Shown here: one piece after another, positions 52,601 to 60,619 of the stretch
Layout: every line of letters begins with the position of its first letter
Position numbering within the stretch: the first letter of the stretch is position 1
From: Misgurnus anguillicaudatus
Lineage: Eukaryota; Chordata; Actinopteri; Cypriniformes; Cobitidae
Length of the DNA stretch: 64,000 nt
NCBI RefSeq assembly: GCF_027580225.2
Contig: NC_073341.2
Span: forward strand, 9,830,001 to 9,894,000
Direction of reading: 5' to 3'
The notes under the pieces: generated by a model
Told to the model about the DNA's origin: nothing
Database searches by the model: none
The model's input: only the letters and a program-made list of their open reading frames with translations
Program-made: the position numbers and the translations under genes

Positions 52601-55600
52601 GTTCAAATATGGCACTGATTTTGAGAGAGAGAAAGAAAAAAAAGAGAAAAAGAGAGCGTGAGCGGCCCGGTACAAAAGTGGAAATGATCGATGTTATCTA
52701 AAGTCCTCTCTTAACTCTTAACTTTCCCCGCCAGCGTTTTTTTTTTAAGTTGCCAGCCAGCGCCAGCATTTTTCATGATTTTCACAAAAGTTTAATGCCT
52801 TCCAGAAAATGTTCTTCTTTAAATATATAAACAATAACAAACAATATATGAAATGAAAGAACAGACCCTCTGCTTTCAAAAAAAAAAACTTTCATCTTAC
52901 CTCCATTTGTTCTCTTTTTATCACCTCTCAAATATGGGTAGGTTTCTTCAAAAACACCCAATTTTGAGCAAAAAGCTGAGATAATTCAATTTTTGTGAAG
53001 GACTTTTGATAGAGATCAGATGCAGAGCGATCTTTAAAACATACACATACATAAAACTTCCGGGTTGTGTAAGTTGCACCACCTGGTGGATAATAGCGGT
53101 ATTCCAGACCCAGTTCCTGTTGCTATGAAGGTCATCGCACCACTTATCTACTGGCTGTCCTTCAACGTGATGCCTAGCCGATGCCCGACCAACGACCACC
53201 GGCTAAACCAGTTTAATCCGCTTACCCGCCTCCTTACCCGCCTTTTTGTCCTTCTAGGAGTTTTTCCCATTGGGTTTTTTCCTAGGGGGTTTTTCGTCCC
53301 CGGGAGAGTCAGACAACTTTGGCTTAACTTAGCACTTAACTGTATATGTTACATTATTAATATGCTCGCTGTACGGTTTAACCTTAGTCGCTATCTCTAC
53401 TTCTTATATTATCTATTGATTTTCTGTGTTTCCTCTACATCTTCTCATGTAAAGCTGCTTTGCAACAATTAACACTTGTGAAAAGCGCTATATAAATAAA
53501 ATTGAATTGAAATTGAATTGAATATTGCGGAAAGCCGGAAATTCTCGTCATTGGCAGGGAAGCGTTTTCTCTTAATTGACGAGTTATCTCGTTTTTGCGA
53601 CCCGGTGCCAACTTGTCCATGACCCGTACTGGGTCACAACCTGGTGGTTGGGGACCTCTGCCCTAGACGGTTCTGAGGAGTCCCCAGAAAATTTCAAAAG
53701 AAAAACAAAGCAAAAACTATTTGCGGTCTTTATAATATCACAATTATTATTTATCTAACACAGTTTAAAGTCCTCATGAAATCAAAATAATTCAATTGAC
53801 ATTTTTTTACCAATATTTTTATGGAATATTGCAGTGTTCACTATAAGCAATTTATTGATTTTGGATCTAATCATTCACAGAGGAAAAACAAGCCACTGTT
53901 TTCATTGCATAATATTCCATGTCAACTGACTCAATCCGATCGCGACGTCCTGTTGACTTTAAAGGTTTTTTGGTAACTGTCATTAAGTGTCATTTGTTCA
54001 ATTATGTCATTGCAAAGATGACATTGTTTGAGATGTCTTTGTTATGACAACTTGACATTAACCAATACATCAAAGCTTTTCATGACAACTTGACATTACC
54101 AAGACAACATAACTGACCACTTTTACCAGTGATACAAATTAAATTTGTCATTAAAATGTCATTAAGTGTTAATATTCTGTCAACAGTTTTATATAATAGC
54201 GTCATGAATATTTTTCTTGACCTCAACTACAGTGGTACAAATATAACTTGTCATTAAGGTAATGCTTTACAATAAGTTTTATTTGTTAACATTAGTTAAT
54301 TGTAACAAAGGCTGCTTACACAAAGCGGGTGAGAGCGAGAGACGAATCCATGTGCAGAGAGGTTTATTTATAAATCCCCAGAGGCGGACACGATTTAAAG
54401 CTATGGTCTACGATTTCAAAGATTGTTCATTATTAATAACCTCGTTTTGATGCTGGTTATGGTTCTACAGTAAAATCCTAACAATATGAAGAGAAAAAAG
54501 AAATAAAAACATCCATTCCGTCTATTGGGTGTACGACGGCAGATAAGTTGACCAATGTAAACTGTCCGGCCGGACAGCTTACATTGGTTAACTGCTCTCA
54601 TCAAATCCCCGTACACTTGAAAATCCACCTCGCGCTCGCGTCTCCACCCCATCGCACACCACCCCGCCCCTCTCCTGCCTGCGCCATGAAATGTGTGTCA
54701 GTGTATGTTAGCTAGCGAAGAAGCAACATCTCACTCATGGAAAAAAACTAACCGACAGCAGCAAGCTTCTTGTCCCTACAGTAAAGGTCGGAAGAAAAAG
54801 GAAGTCTGTAAAAGAAAGAGCAGAGGTAAAAAAAATTGAAAAACGCCGGACTCTAAGTAGAATCAATATAGGGTCCGCCATTGACCGCTGGAGGAAGCTT
54901 CAGGGAGATTTGGGGCTAAAAACCGACGCCAACACGGCGGACTTTTTGTTGAACAGGTACGCATCTATTTATACTTTTATTGTGCGAGGTGTTACATAAA
55001 TACCTTTTTATGTGTCTGACAACATGCTGCCGGTCGGCATTGGAAACTTAGCCGTTTAGCATCGCGTATCGCGGGTCAATGTAATTATATTTACAAAGAT
55101 TGTGTGTGGTGTTACATAGATATCTTCTTGTGAGTCTGACAACATCATGCTAATGCTGCCGGTCTGCATTGGAATGTTAGCCGTTTAGCATCGCGTATCA
55201 TGGGTCAATGTAATTATATTTACAAAGATTGTGTGTGGTGTTACATAGATATCTTCTTGTGAGTCTGACAACATCATGCTAATGCTGCCGGTCTGCATTG
55301 GAATGTCAGCCGTTTAGCATCGCGTATCACGGGTCAATGTAATTATATTTACAAAATCATTTCATGAAGCTCAGGAGGGGAACCGTATGCCAAACGTTGT
55401 TGTGAAAGTAAACAACGTCAATTACAATCATAATTGTAATTGTTCATTCCTTCAAGGCTTTATGTGTTTACTGCTCGGTAAATCTGTTCTGATGTTTACT
55501 ACCGGTTATCACAGCTTGAATGAGTGACGTTGTTCAGCTTGTTTCCCGGTGGGAGGGATCAGGTAGCACAGAGGGGCGGGATGAGTTTTTTAAAACGTAC

Positions 55601-58600
55601 TAACCGTCTCAGGCTTTCTCGGCTGATTTTCAACATCGTAGACTACAGCTTTAAGTATTTTTACTTTCTACATAAAATTATTTTTTTTATGTATTTGTAT
55701 TTTATCCGTGTTTTTCTTTGGAAAACATACATTCCAAAGCATATTATCATAATTTTTACTCCACAACATTTCATAATTTCAAGTTTTTGGTTTATATTTA
55801 ATATTTAAGTACATTAAACATCTAGTATTTTTTTTTTACTTTTACTATATATTATAACAGTGTCATGAATATTTTTCATAATGTTATTTTTTTTAGTTTC
55901 CTTCATGTGTAGGATCCACATACAAAAAGCAACCATAGACACTCCTTTATCATCGACGTGAGGAAAAATATCCCAGGGGCTGTTACACTTGGTATTAAGA
56001 TGTATTTTCGTTGATCGGATCACAAGTGGACGAGAGAGACACATCACGTTTACACTTGGTGTTTAAATCCGTCTCTTTTTGTCCATTTTCGACCGCTTCT
56101 CTCCAGATTACTGAGGAGATGGTCTGTGGACGAGTCCCTCTCCTGTCATTTAATCATGAGCAGGAGTAATGACGGGTTTAAATGGACGCAAACTAATATT
56201 GTGTAAACGTTACATGTCCGTGTATATGTAAGAGCTTTCTCTGATATTGGTGAAATAAGATCGCTCAACTTTCACACGCTTGTAAAATGAAACGAAAGAC
56301 GCGCAGATAAGCGGCGTTAGTTTTACCAATGAAAGGCTAAAAATAGGGCTGTACACCGTGTGTTTGTGTTAGAGGTCAGAAAATATGAAAAACATTTATC
56401 TCAGTACCTCAGATTACATAAATGGGCGGAGAGACGGCATGTGGCTGTTCGAACACATTAAACCACATCCGTGTTTTCACTAACAAGTGTTATGCATAAC
56501 CATGCTATAGTTAGCCAAGGAACTATAAAACTTCAAGTTTACAAGATAGACTGTATAGATGTAAACAAATATGGTGAATTACCTGTGGAGAAGATAGAAA
56601 GTATGCAACTTCGGTGTCCCTTGAGCCCCATCTTGGAAAATTAACATTACTCCAATATTGACTTTGGTCTTGATGTTTTTCCTGTGGTGTTGTCGTTTTA
56701 AATCCCTGTTTCGCTTCCTTGGCGACGTGTTTTAATGTCCTCGAAAATAGGTCTTCAACAGGCTTTCAAATCTGCCTCAAATCAAAGCATTAGATCGCGA
56801 GATCATCACGGTGTGCGGCTGTTGTAAAATCCGAAGGATTCAGTCTACGCAGGTCGCATATCCGGGTTGCATACGTCATCAAGCCTGGTTTATTTAAATT
56901 AACTTAGCATTACATTCGCAAGTCATAAGCATATTACATCAATTTACAATTAACTAAGAATAATTGTCAGCTTTATAATTGTTAATATTCTGAATTAAGA
57001 CTATCTTGATGAGGTATACTGCCTACACATGCAACCTCCGTAGGCTTCAGCTCGCGGCCAGCGTGAGTGTAGTCTGAAAGCACGAAAGGCGGAGCTTGAA
57101 TTTCAGGAATGTCCCTCGTCGGCGAATGTATTTCAAAGATGGAGGCACAACATGGATTCAGCCAGTCGAGCGACTCGACCGTATTTATTTTAAATAGCAG
57201 ATTCTACACTTACGAGAATACTTTGATTAGTGGGGTGGAAGTAATTACACATGAATGAGCACATACTTTTGAAAGAAAACATGGGTTTTTCCTAAGAATT
57301 AACTCAAAAACTTTTTATTAGCTTTAATAAATAAAATCCAATAATCCAATAATTATAATTAAAATTGATAAATTATATTTTGTTGTATTTTGAGACTGAT
57401 TCACCTAAAATTAAATGAAAACAGTACAATGATGTGTTAAGCCATGCAGCGATGGGTTCATATCACTGCAAAAACAGTTAATTACATCACATTCATTAAA
57501 TTAATTAAATGTTTTGTTCGTTGAATATAATCAACGTGTCTGTTGCATTTTGTTAAGGTATTTGAAAAAATGATTTGAGATTGTATTAAAACTTATTGAC
57601 ATTTTAATGACAAGTTCAATTTGTACCACTTGTTGAGGTCAAGAAAAATATCCATGAGGCTATTATAAAACTATTTGAAAGAGAATTAACACTTAATGAC
57701 ATTTAAATGACAGTTTAATGTAAAGTTAACCCATAAAGCTAGTTAGTTTCTTAAATTTGATATTTATTCTGCTATGTCATGTTTATGACAGATTCATGAC
57801 AAGTTATGTTGTATTGGTTTATGTCAAGTTGTCATAACAATGACATCTCAAACAATGTCATCTTTGCATTTAAAATCACATCATTAAACAAATGACACTT
57901 AATGACAGTTGTCATAAACGTGCATAAAATAGCATGTTAATGACACTTGTCATGATTATGAAGGTGTCATGTCAGTATTATGCACAACCCTTCAAGTAAA
58001 GTGTTACTAGTTTCTTTATAGAAAATATGGATATATATTTTAGGGAAGGTTTCCCATAAAGGTTTATCATATGTGGAGGTTCCTGTCATTATAAAGTTTG
58101 AAAACCCCTGTTCTAGATCACTAAATCATCTTATACGCTTTTAACCATAAAGAGGCTACAGGATGCCATAGAAAAATATTTAGCTCTGTAGTTCAATAAA
58201 TAATCTTTAACATCCAAAGATCCTTTATGTTTTTTGTAGTGTAAAAAAATGAAAGAAATGGTCTCTTTATGAACTTAAAGGTGCAGTGTGTAAATTTTAG
58301 TGGCATCTAGTGGTGAAGTTGCGAATTGCAACCAATGGCTCAGTCCACTGCTCACCCCTCGCTTTTGAAACGCATAGAGATGCTAGAGTAGCCGCCACCG
58401 TACAAACATGTCATCTTCGGAGACAAATTTGTAAAAACGTTTGTCTGTTAAGGGCTTCTGTAGAAACATGGCAGCACAAAATGGCGGCTTCCATGTAAGG
58501 GGACCCTCTGTGTATGTAGATGAAAAGTCTCATTGTAATGTAATAAAAACATAACGGTTCATTATGAAAGGCCTTTATACACCACTGATAATATAGTTTT

Positions 58601-60578
58601 GTATATTATATTGCATTTCTGTCAAGAGATCCTTCTAAAAATTACACACTGCACCTTTAAATGGGGAATCAAAAATAGTTCTTCTGTGGTATCACTGTAT
58701 CATATCTATTTTTAAAAGTACACCATAATTATACACTGCTTAAATACTGAAATCAGCTCTCATGTGAACTTGCAGGTGGTCTCCTCACTGTGTATGTCTC
58801 CAAACTGGATCTCGGTTCTCCTGCTCCTGTATATCGCTATTCACTGAGTGCCAATGTACCTGCACCTTGGCAAGCATCATCAGGAGGGCAGGGGGATGTG
58901 CCATTCTTTCAGGTCCGTAAACATACACGACCTATAAATACACACACATGAACATTCTCCGTTAAACAAACATGCAAGCACTAACATTTTCACTGGAGAC
59001 AAATGCAATAAGCCATCTAGAAAAACGCATAATTACGGTTGGCAAATGTGTTTTCACATTGCTTAATACCTTCACCACACAAGAAAAACCCCATTACGGC
59101 ATATCTGTTATTGCCTCACTGAAAAACAAAGCTTTTAATGTACGCAATCTATTCCAAGCCCTACAAATTCCATCATCCTCCGAGGAGTTTACACGACATA
59201 ATGTCTGTACTGTGTGTTCACATCACCTCAGCATGCTTCAATTGCCCTTATAGCCCCGCTCCATCTGAGCTGACAAACATTGATCGATGTGTTGTCACGG
59301 TAACAGGCCTACAGAAGTCCCCATAGCAACTTCAGCACGCGGATGACCGTGTGCGTTTCTCACGCCTATCACCCCCGCCCGCGATGGATGCTTACTTTAC
59401 GGTCATGTGACGGCAGCCGACGCTGGATGGCAGAGTTTGAGTTCTTTGTGGCTTTGGCCGAGCAGCAACACAGCAGGTAGGGGTGTGGAGGGGGGGCACG
59501 TGATGTTCTGATACGATCCGTGACTGATTAAAATCATTTTTCATTCCACAGCTAAATACAATGACAAACTCCCAATGTATGTATAAACATTAACTGTATT
59601 ATTAGTTAGTTGTTCAGTAGTTGAGTCAAACTTGTTACACTTTATAAAATCTAACAATAAAGACATCGGTACTTTACGTGAAGAAAAAAAATAATTTATG
59701 ATATTATTTACATTAAACAATTTCATGACAGTTAACCCAGCAAGCACCTTAATAGCAATTTGACATCAATATTAGTCAAGACTTGATCAAATCCTACATT
59801 CCTTTAAATTCAGTTTGAATGGGTAACAATTTATTTCGATAGTCCATTTAAGACATTTTGCCGTAACACTTCACAATAAGGTTCATTCGTTAACATTAGT
59901 TAACTAACTTGAACAAACCATGATCAATACATGTTGTTACAGTATTTATTTATCTTTGTTAATGTTAGTTAATAAAAATGTAAGCTTTAATTGTTTGTTC
60001 ATGTTAGTTCAGAGTCCAATAACTAATGTTAACAAGATTTTAATAAAGTATTAGTAATTGTTGAAATTAACATTAACAAAGATTAATAAATGCTGTATAA
60101 GTGCAGTTCATTATTAGTTCGTGTTAACTAATGTAGCTAACTAATGTTAACTAATGAACCTTATTGTAAAGTGTTACCCATTTTGCTAATTATAAGTAAC
60201 TTTGCAACTACTTATCAACTACCAATCTTTAGAGAATTAGTAAACTGTCTGCTTAATATCTACTAACACTTTATTGCTATGATATCTCAGCAGACTGTCT
60301 ATAGGTGTCTTTGCAGGTGCATGTCAACTTATTCCACTAACCCAAACCTCTTCCCTAACCCTTACAGTCTACTAATACGCTAATGACAGTTAGTTGACGT
60401 ATAATTGCAAATTATTGGAAGTTAGTCAACATGAAGTTGCAAAGTTATTTATAGTTAGAATGTCTAGTGGACTATCAAAATAAAGTGTAACCAAAATTAT
60501 AAAGTCTTTATGCCAAAAATCATAAGGATATTAAGTGAAAATCATGTTCCATAAAGATATTTTGTAAGTTCCCTAACG

Positions 60579-60619
<41 letters not shown>

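Larger units (their letters stand above)
54399..55650 (+). mobile_element. TTAA-flanked transposon carrying a coding exon and tandem repeat
   Basis: TTAA at 54395 and 55651. Terminal repeats AGCTATGGTCTACGATTTC and the complement of CATCGTAGACTACAGCT. It contains an exon-like open segment (about 54768-54957) and a three-copy tandem repeat (54981-55355). TTAA duplication fits piggyBac or Kolobok-type elements; no transposase is visible, so it is a deleted or non-autonomous copy. Confidence 0.82.

Noticed and set aside
54981..55355. CRISPR-like array
   Set aside because: Units are 129 bp, directly adjacent and without spacers; a minisatellite inside a transposon.
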